A DNA stretch of 64,000 bases, taken from positions 71,960,330-72,024,329 of the forward strand of contig JAZBQD010000015.1 of assembly GCA_036583965.1 (NCBI GenBank), given 5' to 3'. Within the stretch, counting starts at the first letter, position 1. Each line of letters starts with the position of its first letter. This document shows positions 24,503-38,465 of this stretch, piece by piece. Made by a program: the position numbers and the translations under genes. The notes beneath the pieces are model-generated. The model did no database searches, was not told the origin of the DNA, and saw only the letters and a program-made list of their open reading frames with translations. The DNA is from Prunella strophiata. Its lineage: Eukaryota > Chordata > Aves > Passeriformes > Prunellidae.

Positions 24503-27500
24503 AGGTCATGATAGTTAATGGCAAGGTGGACAGACCTATTCCTGGTGATACTAAATTCTTTGGCATCTCACTTGTATATCCTGTTTTTTAAGTCCTGCTC
24601 CCAGAATTAAACTGCTCCATCTGGAAGGAGGAGTAAGCTTTCCTTCCAAATCAGAAGGGTAAGGAACACTTGTTTGTCTTTTTTAACCCCCTCCGTTGCA
24701 CTATGTCCTATTTCTGAGGTCATCTGAAACATTCTTTGAAGAAACTCTCTCTTGTCAAGATGATTCAGGATGGTTTTGGAAAGTGGAGGAGTTGAGTGAG
24801 CAAAAGGGAGGCCCTACAGGTACCACAGAGGGTGGCAAAAAGCAGTGACAATGCCCCATAGGTACAGACCTTCTCCATTTTCTAGTCTCCAGGGAAGTTG
24901 TGAGAAATGCAGAACCATGGGGCAATAAGGGAAGCCCTGGGGAACTAGATGACAGACCTTTGGGGCAATCATAAAAAGAAGACATTTTATTAATTAGAAA
25001 AGGGAGAGATTGAACCAAGGCAAAACCTAAGATCTGCAGTTGTAAACACAACTTGTCAGCTGCAGCTGGTCAAACAGATTCTGTAGGAAAAAAAGGGTTT
25101 TCAAGGCACCTGTTAGTCTGACCTCAAATGGAAGATAACAAGCAGCTCTCCCTATAACAACAGTTATAAGCATGGCACCCATTCTCCTTCCAAATTTTAG
25201 ACTAGAACTAGAATAGGTCTAGGAAAATATTTCAACATCTACCTTCTAGGAGATATTAAATATATCAGTAGCTTTATATTACAAGAAAAAATGCCAAGGC
25301 TTCAATATAGGAAAGAAATTCCATACCCTAGAAATGAAGAAAGTTGAAGGGCAAAAAAAGGACAGGGGGAGGGCAAGAGGGGGGACACCATCTGCATACT
25401 TAAAATGAAGAAATAAATGGTAATACTTTAAATGCTTAATCACATTTAACAAGCAGCTCCCTTGTTATGAACCAAACACATCTCTTTAGATGAGAGGCAG
25501 CAGATCTTAAATGGGTGCACTGAAAACAAACTTGTTTTACAAAAAAGGAAAGTAATTTATATGCAATGCCATGCTCTACCAGCATTAAGAGGGCTATGTT
25601 CTACCTACAAATACAGAAAAGGTCTTTAGTACTGCTATAGAATGTATTCTTAGGTACTGGAAAATAGGATTTTGTGGAATACATTCACAAGTGTGGAATA
25701 AGTTTCTTTTTATCCTAGAATTCTATAACTGATACATATATATGGAGAAATGAGGCAAAAAACTAGGCTGATACCATTATATAAGTGAACAATACAAGGA
25801 TATCCCTTATAACTCTCCTTCTGACCTAATTACTATTGGAAAGAAAGATGAAAAACACTTTATTTCAACAGTAAGTGAACTGGAAATAGAAACTAGTTTC
25901 ATTAGATGCTGATTATCTTATGGTTTTTACACAAGGTAACGCTTCAGCCAATACTGTAAGAAGAAAACAGAGGCATCTTCTAGGATGTGAAATAATAAAT
26001 CTCTACTCTAAGGGATAGCAAAGCACCATAAATGTCCACAGGAAGTAGTAGAAAAGTATAGGACTTGAAGGGCAGAGAAAAAAAACAAAGTTTGCATTCC
26101 ATCCCAAAAGTAAATATGTCTTTTTTGATTCCTGGAAGATTTTTTTTTAAACCTCATGGAATAAGGTAACATAGCAAAGCTTAAGTAATCCTGACATGAT
26201 AGGGTAACTTCAGTTAGTGTGTATTTTGCCTTTTATACCATATCATGCATAGCATTATTCCAGATGTTTGTATGAAATGTCAAACCAGCCAGATCTTCTT
26301 TCATAAGCAATACTGAGTAATGTTTGACAGCAGGAAAAATCTGGAGTTCCATTACTAATGAGAGAAATTCCTGAAGATGCTGCGGACCAGGACTGAAATA
26401 TATGCACTGAGAAGAATAGATCAATACATATTTAAGCTCAGAATACAGAAGCTGGCCTTGTCTTTGTTTTTCTTCTGATTGTTTGTTTTGATTTTTTAAC
26501 AGAAAATCTATCCTCAGCTGAGTTTAAAACCAAGGATAGCCCTACTCATGCGAGTTTTTAACTGACCCCAAGATTAAAACAATTTTTTTTTGATAGAAGA
26601 TTTATCATATTTTATGAAATTATTTGCTAAACCCTGCAGATATTGAAATCAGATAGTCTCTGAACAAGATAATTTATCAATTGCCATTAGGACAATGAGC
26701 TTTATTGGGGCAATAAATAAATAATACAAGAACAAGATGTGCAGCAAGGATGATAACTAAATTACATTTCTGCATTAAAGAAGACACAAAGAGGAAAAAT
26801 AGTATCTTCAAGCCTTTCTGATGCTGCTTCTGTGGCACTGTGCAACGCTAGGAGTGGTGTTTTATCACTCTAGAACACTTCACTGTAACAGAAGCTTGCT
26901 CTCTATTAAAATATCACTGTGGAACCACAGAAGAACAGTACCAGAGTGGGGCTCCTTAACGGGATTAGATACATTTGTGAATGTGACCAGAAGAAGAAAT
27001 TCATGTACAGAAGGAGGCACTGCACATTGCAACACAGACAGGAAATTCCAACTCAGAAGGAACTGCCATGTTTGCATTTGAGAAACACTGGATTTTGGCA
27101 TGAAAAACTGTCATTTTTTAATTTGTGTTTTCATTATCAGTCTTTCATTTTTAAAGGAATAACTACGTTTAAAATGGTGTGTGGGGCTTTGTTTACAGGA
27201 AAAAAAAAAAAGGCTGACTATGTTAAGAGCATATTTTTCATTATTAAATCCTAATTTTTTGAAGTGTTTTCTACCTGTGAAAAGAAGCTGCGAGCATCAA
27301 GTGTTTCTAGTCACCTTCTGTGCCTAGCACAGCCTAAAATTGCTATCAATAGTACTAAACTAATGTGTTCCCTTTTTATTACTATGAAATAAAATCAGAT
27401 GTTTATAGACATCACACAAACATGATGCACATGGAAGCTGAATGCCTTATCCAAAAAGAAAATGAACAGACAAATCTCCTCTGATAGACCTAAATTAGAC

Positions 27501-28666
27501 TGCTGAAAAAAAAAAAAAGTACCCAACAGCTTCTGATTATAAAGCCTATAAAACCCCTCACAGATATATGGATCTAATACAAAAGATATCAGCAGATCTA
27601 TTACACTATTATGTTGTTCTATGAACTTAACTACTAGCACAAAACAGGTTTCCTCTTCTTGTGCAACGTAGAACTCCATTTTTTCCAGACCTTTGACAGG
27701 CTTAAATCCTGAATCTTTTCTGTCCACAAAAGAAAATGACTATTTGGTCTCTGAGGTGAGGCAATTCCAGAATGTGTTTAGCTCTGCCTCAGAAGTCAAT
27801 TAAAAAGTAAGTCAAAAAGGTCAAAATTTTATTACAATCTTTTTCATCTGCCAAAACCTGCTCTGCCATAAACCAGAAAGTATACCCTTCTGCTTTCTTT
27901 CTCTGTGTCCACATAAATGTGCACCACTGTCTGCTCTCACACTATCCTGAGAAAATGCATTTCTCCATTTATAAGGCCAGAATGGAAAAAATGGAAGCAG
28001 CTCCCTAATCTGCGTTACCACAAAAGTCACAAAAATCCTGCTTGATTGAGTGCTGTGTAAACTGCAAGCAGCACAACAGAAATCAAACCCAAATACACAC
28101 CTGCCAAATTTTTTTCTTCCACATACATCATTTTACATAGGCTAACAAGCCAACTACCTCTTTTTCCAGGGCTGCATCTCCACAATGCTTATGCTCACAA
28201 GCTGGCATCGGCAGATCCCAGAATTATGCGGCTCTTGGCACTCCTGACTGTGCCGAGTGTGCAGGCACTGGCATTGCCACTGAGGCAGGAACAGGGTGAG
28301 TGGTTTATCAGTCTGTCGTGGGGATGTGGGTGCATTTGTTTCCTGGCCCGTGCTACAGGCACAATATTTACTGATGTTCTTTTGCGCTGTAGGTTCGGAT
28401 GCCAAAAGCCTTTCTTTGTTCTGCTCCTACAGATGCTACAATAAGTCACTGTCATTTCCTAACGAGTTTCACTAGCTGCTTCCTGCAGTGGATGAGGAAA
28501 ACACCTGGTTGCCTGTAAAGGATTTGTGCTTGACACAGACTAAGCATTACAAACTGATCATTACCTCCTATCCATCTTTGATGTTGCTGCTAATTGTTCC
28601 TGCTGTCCTGGTCTTGACTCTCATCTTTCCATTTCCCCCTCCACGTATGTTTTACCTGCTGTTGCT

Positions 28667-28716
28667 GATTTTTTGTTTTTGGTTTTGGTTTTTTTTGGGT
28701 TTTTTTTTCTATTTTG
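28667..28716. repeat. T/G-rich low-complexity block
   Basis: About 50 bases of T with scattered GG, similar in style to the block at 9.2 kb. Confidence 0.85.
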
Positions 28717-31700
28717 TACTGCAGTACTAAAGCTAGATTGTGAGGGGTTGTTTTCCTTAGGCATGGATTTTAAGTCAGTTGCACAGCATTAAATGACACC
28801 AGATACCAAAATCAGATTCATCACAGGACAGCTTTGGAGATATGAAGTAAATTTGTGATATCAGTATGGAATTTCTATATAAACACATGTTTCATCTTGC
28901 AGATAAAAGTAAACTCCAAGAAAATCCATGTTACATGTCACAGAACATTGAAACAAAAATTCAGCCTGTAGGCTGCTATGCAGAAATTGAGGGAAATTAG
29001 AAATTCATTAGTTGCAATGTTCTCATAGTGTTACCTCTGGACTCCCAACATGATGCAATGCACAATCTGGGTGTGCTTCTAGTTCATGGGAAAGCATGTG
29101 AAAAATCAGGATAGCAAGGTCACTTATAGGGAGAAAATGTGTGTAGGTTTTGGGAGGTTTTGATGGATTTTTTTTTTTTTTTTTTTGTCTCTGAGGATGA
29201 ATGATCATCTGTTTTGGGGACAAGCACTGAGGCTTTATTGCATGCCATGTGAAAAAATTAAATATAAAGGAAGAAGATAAAAGAAAAGATGGGGATTGAA
29301 ATAAGGAAGGACGCAAAAGACAAGGATGTGGTAAGACAGAAATGGGTGGTTTAGGACAAGATGGTGCACTAAGAAAAGGCAAGAGAGCATAGGAAGGGAG
29401 AAGGCTGGATGTTAAGATGGTGTGAGTGTCTCCAGCTGGAGAACTTGCTGAGGAGAGGAAATTGCAAGAGGTAGCCTACAGAAGTTTAAGGTCCAACAAT
29501 AAGGGCTTGTACTGGGCTATCAGTTTTGAACAGCACTTCTGCCAGTGGCTTCTAGTGCTTTCCCCCTAGAAGTCTATAAACTCACCCAGCTATCTACCAA
29601 TCTACAGAAGGGCTGCAGGAGAATTGAGATGATTGAAGCCCTGCACAGGAGGGTGCCCACAGTAACTTCTTTGCCACCTCTGAGGAAACCAGGGAGAGCA
29701 TAAACTGCTTCCCTGAGCACTGATGGTTCATTCAGCCTTCACCAGGTTTCCTGATTCCAACAATCACACACAAACTTGAAGACAGGCAGCAAACCAAACA
29801 GTAACAAGACAGCTGGACCTGAGTCCATCCTGAAGTTGATACCAAAGTCTGTCAGGAATCCTGGTGGTGAAAGCCCATACTGTGACTCTGCTCCTAAGTT
29901 TGGTCTCCTGTCTGCATAAGGGGAGCAGCCAAAAAGGAAAACTTCACTCATGCTCTTAAAGTAAGAACACTGACATGAATTTACCAGGATGTGATATGTC
30001 AGCAACAAAGATGTGCCTGTTATACCATCCTGATACCCAGAAGGGCAGAGGTGATGGAGTACTGCATGACAGTGTTTGAGCTACATCTCTTCTTCTGGTG
30101 CTATTCTCAATGCCTTTGAGCTCTGCCTGTGACAGAGAATGAAAACAATAGAGTCCAGGCTTAGGATGCTTCGTGCTGATGGAGCATTTCCTGAGGCAGC
30201 ACTGGCTGTAAACACAGAGGCTGAGATGTAAGATCTGGCTCTCAGCAGCACTAGAGCTGGCTTCATTTCATCAAATCCTAATGTCTTAGTGGGCTGTAGC
30301 AATGAATCTACAGAAGCTTTTCATGATCAGCTATTTTATAAAGACATTCATCTCCTGCTGAGGATTGCCCCTGGAAAGCAGATCTCTGTTTGTGATCAGC
30401 CAGTGTTAAATGACTTAATAGTTATTTCATGCTCACACTTAGGGTCACTAAAGGGGACATGGGCAAAGGAAACAACATCTTATCCCCATTTCTAAGAAAT
30501 CTACATATTTAACATCTACTTCAAAAGACTGAATTTAACTCACAGTTGAGACAATTCTTTTACAACTTTCTCTGTGAGAACATAGAATGAGCAGCTGTGA
30601 AACCACCCTTTGAAAAGCGGTGTCCCCTTTTCAGAGATTTGCTCCATTACAAACTGGACAAAGATGACTTTAAAACACCAAAATTTTGAGGCAAAGATTG
30701 GCCAAAGGCTTGTTTTAGAAGAGATTAATGGAATAAAGAGAGGCACCCAAAATGTCCAACCATAAATATTTACCCTAAATATATTACAATACTGACAGAA
30801 GTTTCCACAATAAATCAAAATTTTCCTCAGCCTTCATATTCTGAGAGATTTATCTGGAGCTATGAACTGTTGAGTCAGACTCTGCTGGGTTTGCATTAAT
30901 GCAGCAGACAGAAAGATACCCTGTGTTAGGCACTTATGCCACTTCTACTCTAAAGACTCTGATCCTGCAATGGAGGAGGGGTGTGCACACTTCCTAGGGG
31001 TTTTTCAGCTTGGAAACATACTTAAAGAGCACATGATTTTATTAGTGTGTATGTTTACCAGGAGATTCCACAAGAGCACCTCCTTTGTGTGCACAAAGAA
31101 TGACTAAGCTGGATAGCTCTGGCTCTCAGAGCAGATAATGAAATGGAAATAGCTTCATCTGTCAAAAAACTGTGATGTCCACTGTTGCCAAATTTCATCT
31201 CATTGAGCATGTCCAGCCATCTGACAGGTGGCAATTTCACAAAGCAAAAGCTATGGGATGGAAAACACATAAACAGACCTCCTTTTACACATTCATTGTG
31301 TAAATAGTGCCTTTTTGTTTCAATCCATTTTCAGTATCTATGATAAAATCAGCTGATAAAAGTTGAAAATCATACAGGTTGAACAAGGAGTGCTTTTTTC
31401 AAGCTGGGACATCTGCTTTCCCACTGGGTAAGGAAGATCTCTCTTATTACAAAAAAATTGCTGAAACAAAAGTGAATTAAGAGAATAAAGTAAGAGTTTA
31501 GCCTGCCTTTCCAGCCTCATAATTAGACAGGGGTTTTAAGTAAAATCCACATCTGTCTAATGAAACATCTGTATATAACTTAATGTGGTAAAATGTTCTT
31601 ATAACAATTCTTTCTTCAGAAGGAAAAAACCCCAGCATCTAAATGGTACTGCTACCTATTTGTGCTACATTTGGGGCAAATAGTTTCGAATAACTAAAAG

Positions 31701-33915
31701 AGTTGATATATTCTGGGATTGAGAGCAGAGTGGTAAACCATTATTTTTCTTCCCCAGAAGAACTTGGACACTCTTAATTGCCTGCATTTCTGTCAATATG
31801 TAGCATCTGTGAAGTGCATTATGAAATGGCCTTAGCCAAGAAGATGGTATTTATTCCTTTATCAGTGCTCTGAATTCTGCAATTAATCCTAAGCACCAGG
31901 ACAACAGGGTCACAGACATAAATAAAAATATGTATCCAGAAAATGTGGGGAAAAAAATTCATCTAGAGTACTGGCAGTGTTGTGTGGGAAAAACTGCAAT
32001 CTTAATAGAAACCTCTTGTTCAAAAAAAATTAAAAACTGAAATTAAAAATGAGCATTTAAAAATTATCGAGACAATTGGGAGAACTATCCAGAAAGTTTT
32101 CTGATCCAATTCAACGAGAACTCTGTTCCTACAGTCAGTGCTGTTGATTTAGAGAGCAAACAAGGAAGGTTGCCAAATGAAGTGATGAAGCAAGTGAAAA
32201 ATAATGAAATTATTCTGTTTCAGTTAAAACCATAAACACCGAAAGCTTCATAAATCTTCCCCGTAATCCTTTAAAGACCAGTCCTATGGTCATTTTGGGG
32301 AAGCTGAAGCAAAGGAAAAAGCATGGAAGATTTAAGAATAAATACCTTAAATTAAAATTAGAGACTTCTGTATTAGCAGACATTTGAGCCTGTGGTTTAA
32401 GTTAGGAAGAAAGTGCCAATGGATTTGATCAGTAATCTTAGAAGTCTTCTAACCCTCCTTTTGCTAATGCCATGGCAGAAGGAAAAACCACTGCCTGTCC
32501 CCACTGCTGTAGACTGTAAGGATGCAGTGTATTCTGTAAAGACTCAGTGAGCTTCAGCTAATTATCTCAGAAACTGTTTTGATGACAGTGTCATGTCAGT
32601 CCTCTAATGTGGCAGGCTAGTGACCCACAGGAATAGGGGGACAGAAAAACTAATAGAAGGGAAAGAAATATAGAATCAACTTTTCCTCTTGTTCCACGTT
32701 TACCTTACACTACCCATCTGTAAACAGCAAATTTACAGACATCATCAGGAAAAGGTAGTTTGGTCTTAAAAACTGCTTAGAGGAATCCATTTTCTCTGTC
32801 ACAGAGGATGGACATCTGGGGCCTCAGGCAGTTCATCGGCACTCATCGGCAGGTCAGACTGCAACCTTATTAAACCTTAATGACAAATGTCCTCAGCAAC
32901 CAATCTTCTTAACTCAGACAGCTGTATATTTGTGTTTACTCTCCTTCCTTCCATGCAGCCTCCCATCTTTTAAATTATTCTTACATATAATGTGAGTAGA
33001 AAAAAGGAAAAGAGAACCAAAAAACAAAAATGGAGGTGCATTGACAAGGCAGTAAAAGGAATGGATCTGAAGTATTTGTGTGACAGTGGTGCAGTGATGG
33101 GAAGGGGAGGAAATAATGTCTTGCTTCTTTTATCTTGCATTTTCCAAGATTTCTAGTCAGAAATATTAATTTTTCGTCTCCACAGTGCATACTCAGCCCT
33201 CACAAAATTTATTTTCACATGCCTTTCCTCACTAAATTAAACCACTCCGCCATGAAAATACCTTTCCTGGGCTACATTCACTGTTCAGTATTGCTGTGTC
33301 TCCTGAAACATCCCTGATGAGATAACTCTGTCCTAAACTAAATTTTGTTCCTCTGCATGTTTCCTCACCCAGTGATTTCAGGTCCTGCACTTACTGTGCA
33401 TTCCCATCCCTCTTCCATGACTCACTTACAGTGTCTTATATGTGATTACATTGGCTCTCACACCTCTGGTCTTTCCCCTGGCCCTATTTATGGTGACAGT
33501 CACTTATCTTCATTTCTGCAAAAACAGCACTTTTGAGTTCCCGTTAGAAACAGGTAATGGCAGAAAGAAGAAGAGTTTTCTGAGAGGAGCAGCCAGGCAA
33601 GCTGGGTGTTACAGCAATGTAGAACAGGGAGGAGGATGGATTGAGTGCTCCCAGGGTGAACCCTGGACCCTCTGTAGCTGATGTCTACTGACACTAGCAG
33701 CAGCCTGTATGTGCCCTCTCTCGGGGACTGAGGGGATGTGTGCACCACTGTTGTACTGCTGATGATCCCCAGAAACACTCAGGACAGGCTGAACGCCCCT
33801 CTGAGGCCACAAAACTAAGACATGTTTGATGCAAACTGGAGTGACATAGTCTTGACAGATCTAGAGCTACATAGAGATAATGAGAAATCACTGCAGTATT
33901 GGGAACTGGACCATT

Positions 33916-33962
33916 CTCAGGGTACCAGTCAGATGCAGGCTCAGGGTACCAGTCAGATGCAG
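33916..33962. repeat. 24-bp tandem duplication
   Basis: The unit ctcagggtaccagtcagatg plus cagg is repeated directly, at 33916-33939 and 33940-33962. The copies are identical over 23 bases. There is no coding context; it lies in the 23-kb CTNND2 intron. Confidence 0.9.
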
Positions 33963-34933
33963 TTTCTCACATAATTCTGGAAGTTTCCTGACTTTTTGTC
34001 TGTCAGTTGTAGCTGGAAGCACATGGTTTGAGGAAGACAACTTACACTGAGCTGGGACAGAAGAAAAGAAAGAGGTGGGCGACAGAGCAGAAGCTCCCCT
34101 TGGTTGCACATAACCTTGTCCCAGGGTCAGCTCCATCACAAGAAAGCTTGTAGGAGAGCTTGCAGCAGTTATGAATCTGCCTGTCTGATAATAATTACTT
34201 TTAAACCAGTGATCACTCTGCTTTCATTTCACCAAATAAAGAAGTTTTATCCATTTAAGGTTTTTTACATTTGCTGATTCACACTCAGTAAAGATAATTA
34301 GCGAGCATCTCTATTAGCAATACAGAGTCCCTGTGTAAGCCCCTTTTATGTGACTTGTCCCATTAGCCTTTTTTTCATGGCTTTTATTTGCTACTAAAGG
34401 AATAGCACATGTGAAGTGATGTTTGGGATTTAGAGTATTATAACAGCTCACTGCTATGTGACAACTTTTTAAAAGTAAGTCTGAGAAAATCAGAGTGCGT
34501 GAAGCCAAATTGTAAAGATTCTGAGTAGAGACACACTAATCCTCTACAAAGGCAGGGCTACTGATAGATGGAGTCATTAGACTAGATGCACACAGTTCAG
34601 AAAAGGAAGCTGTGGTCACATCACTGGGCAGGCTTTCATATGATGATTTTAAAAAATCTGCTTCAAATGCATAGCAGGCAGGAAATGCTCTCCTCAGAGT
34701 CAGTCTTGTTACTTAAAATACAATTTTGCAGTCAAACTGCAGAGAAGTAAACATAAGTAAAATTGTCAAATTGGGAGCTCAAAAGTTAGAAAATGCCAGA
34801 CTAAGTTTCTTTTTCTGAGTCATTGCTCTTCCCCTCTTTCCTTGCCTTATGGCCAATGAACACAATGCAAAATGGTTCAGTGTTTTTTACTGAATCACAT
34901 CAGGTCTCCATTGAAACATGTTCAATACAAAGC

Positions 34934-34955
34934 AAAAAAAAAAAAAAAAAAAAAA
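34934..34955. repeat. Poly(A) run
   Basis: Twenty-two consecutive A. No AATAAA or target-site duplication seen close by, so a retroposed origin is not supported. Confidence 0.9.
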
Positions 34956-35999
34956 GCACCCTGGTGGGTAGTTCTACAGCACTCAACGTTTACTTCAGAT
35001 ACATCACAAATAGTGATTTTTGGAATACCTCTGAAGTGAAACATTTGTATAGGTCTCATTTCCTATTTCAAGATTGAAAGAATTAGGAACTGAAGTGTCT
35101 AGGAAGTGCAAATACTGTGATTGAGACATTACAGAGTGGGCTTTAAACTTCCTTTTTGTATCATGCTTCAAATATTTGAGACCAATGTCCCAGTGTTCTG
35201 TTACAACTGTTTGTTCTCAACACACCTAACTGGGAACACCTAAAACCTATGTATCAGCAGAAAATACTTTGAATGATTTCACAATTATAACAGGAAAGCT
35301 TTAGGACACAAAGGAGAGATACAATGAAATTTTCAGTAAATATGAGACTTTTGTTTTCACTGTGTATGTGTGTTCTATTCATTGTTTACAGAAGTCAGAA
35401 GCACTCTCCCCTCTAGTCGGCTGTTGCAATTTGAGCCTCAGCTTGGGGTAAATGAGGCTTGGATAGAAAATGTACAAAATAGGGCATGATAATAATTGTT
35501 TTCTAATGCATTCATAAGAAATTCAAATTATGCTGTACAGACAATCTTGACTTTTGTACTTTTGACTTTTAAAACACAGTAACATTTCACCTGTCTGATG
35601 TGTTTGTAACATTTTACTTGAAATTACAAAAAAGACCCCCAAACCAGGAAAAAAAAAAAATCCAGTATATGACATCCTAATTATATTTATGAATGATTAG
35701 CAGAGCTGCAACTGTTAGCTTTGGCATATAGATCTGATTCTTAATTAAATCCACAAATGGCAAATAGCAATCTAGTTTTATTACAAGCTGAGCCCAAAGT
35801 AGAGGAATAAGGGCACTGTGACAAAAGGCTTTATAAATATTTCTTGACAATGCAGAAGATGAAGCCTGCAGCCCCGTGGAGAAGCCTGCTTCCTTGTGAG
35901 CACATGCACCTGCCTGTTCTCTCCAAACCTATGTTTCTTAGGGACAGCTACTGTCCTGTCCATAATGATACCATTTTTCCTTTTCTTGGCTGTCATTCT

Positions 36000-36440
36000 C
36001 ATCACCCTGCTCCCTCTTTTTGCACCTAGCTCTTGCTCCCACAAACAAATCATCCAGCCAAAAAAACTCAGCTTTCAACATTCTGTATGGACCTCCTGCT
36101 TCAACAAACCTCAGTTCTTCTCCTGATGATCCTCTACAAATCCATCTCTATTGCTCCTCTTCTCCATCACTGTTTTCCATTTGCTCGTGTTCTTTATTCT
36201 TTCTATCTACCTGCATTCCTATTTGTGTTTTAGCTTATTGTGATACTCCCCAGAAATGTCTTTAGTATTAGTTTTCTTCATGTACACAGACTTCACTCCA
36301 TGTACTATCTTCATCTTTCTCTACCATTTTTTTCTTAGTTTCCATCTCTTAAGCCAGTTTCTGGCAGCTCTCCATACAAGCTGGCCTCACTCTGCTCTCA
36401 ATCTCCTCTATTACCATCTACCCAGTTTAGTTTTTCTATC
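36000..36440. repeat. Pyrimidine-rich tract
   Basis: Over about 440 bases the plus strand is strongly enriched in C and T. This creates several overlapping plus-strand open frames rich in Ser, Leu, Phe and Pro. On the CTNND2 transcript strand it would be purine-rich. It is diverged simple sequence or an old unrecognised repeat, and not likely coding. Confidence 0.6.
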
Positions 36441-37763
36441 ATAGAATCATATTTTGAAGGCAATCCTTATCATGCTAGTCTGTTTTGTTTCTCCTCACCC
36501 CCAAATGAAGAAAAAAACAAGGGCTTACATTGTTTCATCATTTTCCCCATTTTGTTCAGATCAAGCAACATTTTAACAGGTGTCAATCATACAGACTGTG
36601 TTCAGATTAAGCAAAACCATAACAAAAGTGTTAGTGACACTGTTGGCCCAGAAATCTTGTGCACATGAAAAATGAAAAAAATTCTATTGTCCCAGGATTG
36701 TCAGCTTGAACTTGACAGCAAACCTTGTTCTAAAATAATGAAAAATGTTCTGACAAATTAAAATTCTCCATCCAATGTGCAATGTCTTCCTTTTGTCACC
36801 TGATGACCATATTGCAGGTGATGACTTGTCATTACTAGAGATGCTTTGCAGAAGGTGGCTGTCACAGCTCATCAGCCTTTTCAGATGAAGGGGAGATTTT
36901 CCCTTTTGATATCAAGAAATCTGAATTTGGGCAGCCACCTCCAAAGATGACTCAGTCAGAAGGTACTGGGTAGCAGGGATCAACTAAGCAGGAGGAAAGG
37001 AGATTTAGAGGAATACTAAAAAAAAGCAAAGCCAATGTCAGGAACTGCAGAAGCAGGGAAGTGAATGTGGGTTTATGTTGTGGCAGATGAGGACGGAATA
37101 TGAGCTAGGAGCCTGAGGAAAAAGAAAGGAAACTAGGGAATTAACCTGCTTTTCCAACATCTAGTGCTACATCTGATAACAGACCAGTTAACATGCTGGA
37201 AAACAGTCTCAGTGTGACTCATGAGCACAACTGTTGGTAGACATCTACAAACACATTGAGTGGCATGTCCCTTGTTCAGTTTTGCTGTTGTTTAGCCTTG
37301 ATTCACTTCCCCAGTGGCTGGTTCTAGCCAACAATCCATCCCCTCCCTGCACAGTTCTGCAAACAGAATGGCTGGTAAGTGACCAGTGAGCTAGCTAGCC
37401 TTGGAGAAAAGACTTTGCCTTTCTTGCTCCAGCTGCCGTTCTGTGCATCATCTTTAAGTTCACTTATTTCTGTCCACAAGAAAATTTTAGTTGTAAGGAA
37501 TTACCAGCTACCTGACCAAGTGGTTACAATCAGACATCAGACTTCCTCACAGCCACCCAGTATGCTTCATTTTATTACCTTTGGATAGAAAAATTGCTGT
37601 TTGAATGTTGTTTTTATGGTGGTGATGCTGAAGTTTTGTAACATGACCTTATAGTATAGTACAGCAACACTGCGATTAGAAAATATTTTCCTTAAAATTT
37701 ATTTCATGTGCTTGTTTTTCCCCCAAAAAACTAGCAGCACTTGATGACATGCATTCAGTTTTA

Positions 37764-38427
<664 letters not shown>

Positions 38428-38462
38428 CTTGTGTTTGCCAGTGAAACTGCTCTTCTGTTGAA
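38428..38462 (-). CDS. CTNND2: CTNND2 internal 35-nt microexon
   Basis: This is a 35-nt coding exon of delta-catenin, a neuronal armadillo protein that binds the cadherin juxtamembrane tail and acts at dendrites and synapses (family knowledge). Read on the minus strand, it follows a strong pyrimidine tract ending in cag at 38463-38465 and ends at a GT donor (gtaatg) starting at 38427. The frame is one base completing a serine codon, eleven full codons, then one base of the next codon. It reads S-STEEQFHWQTQ, close to the mammalian SSAEEQFQWQSQ that directly precedes [10 protein letters not shown]. The trailing G joins AT of the next exon to make Asp. The length is not a multiple of three, so skipping it would shift the frame. 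It is too short to be found by ORF length; the call rests on homology recalled from mammalian CTNND2 and on phase agreement. Confidence 0.88.
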
Positions 38463-38465
38463 CTG

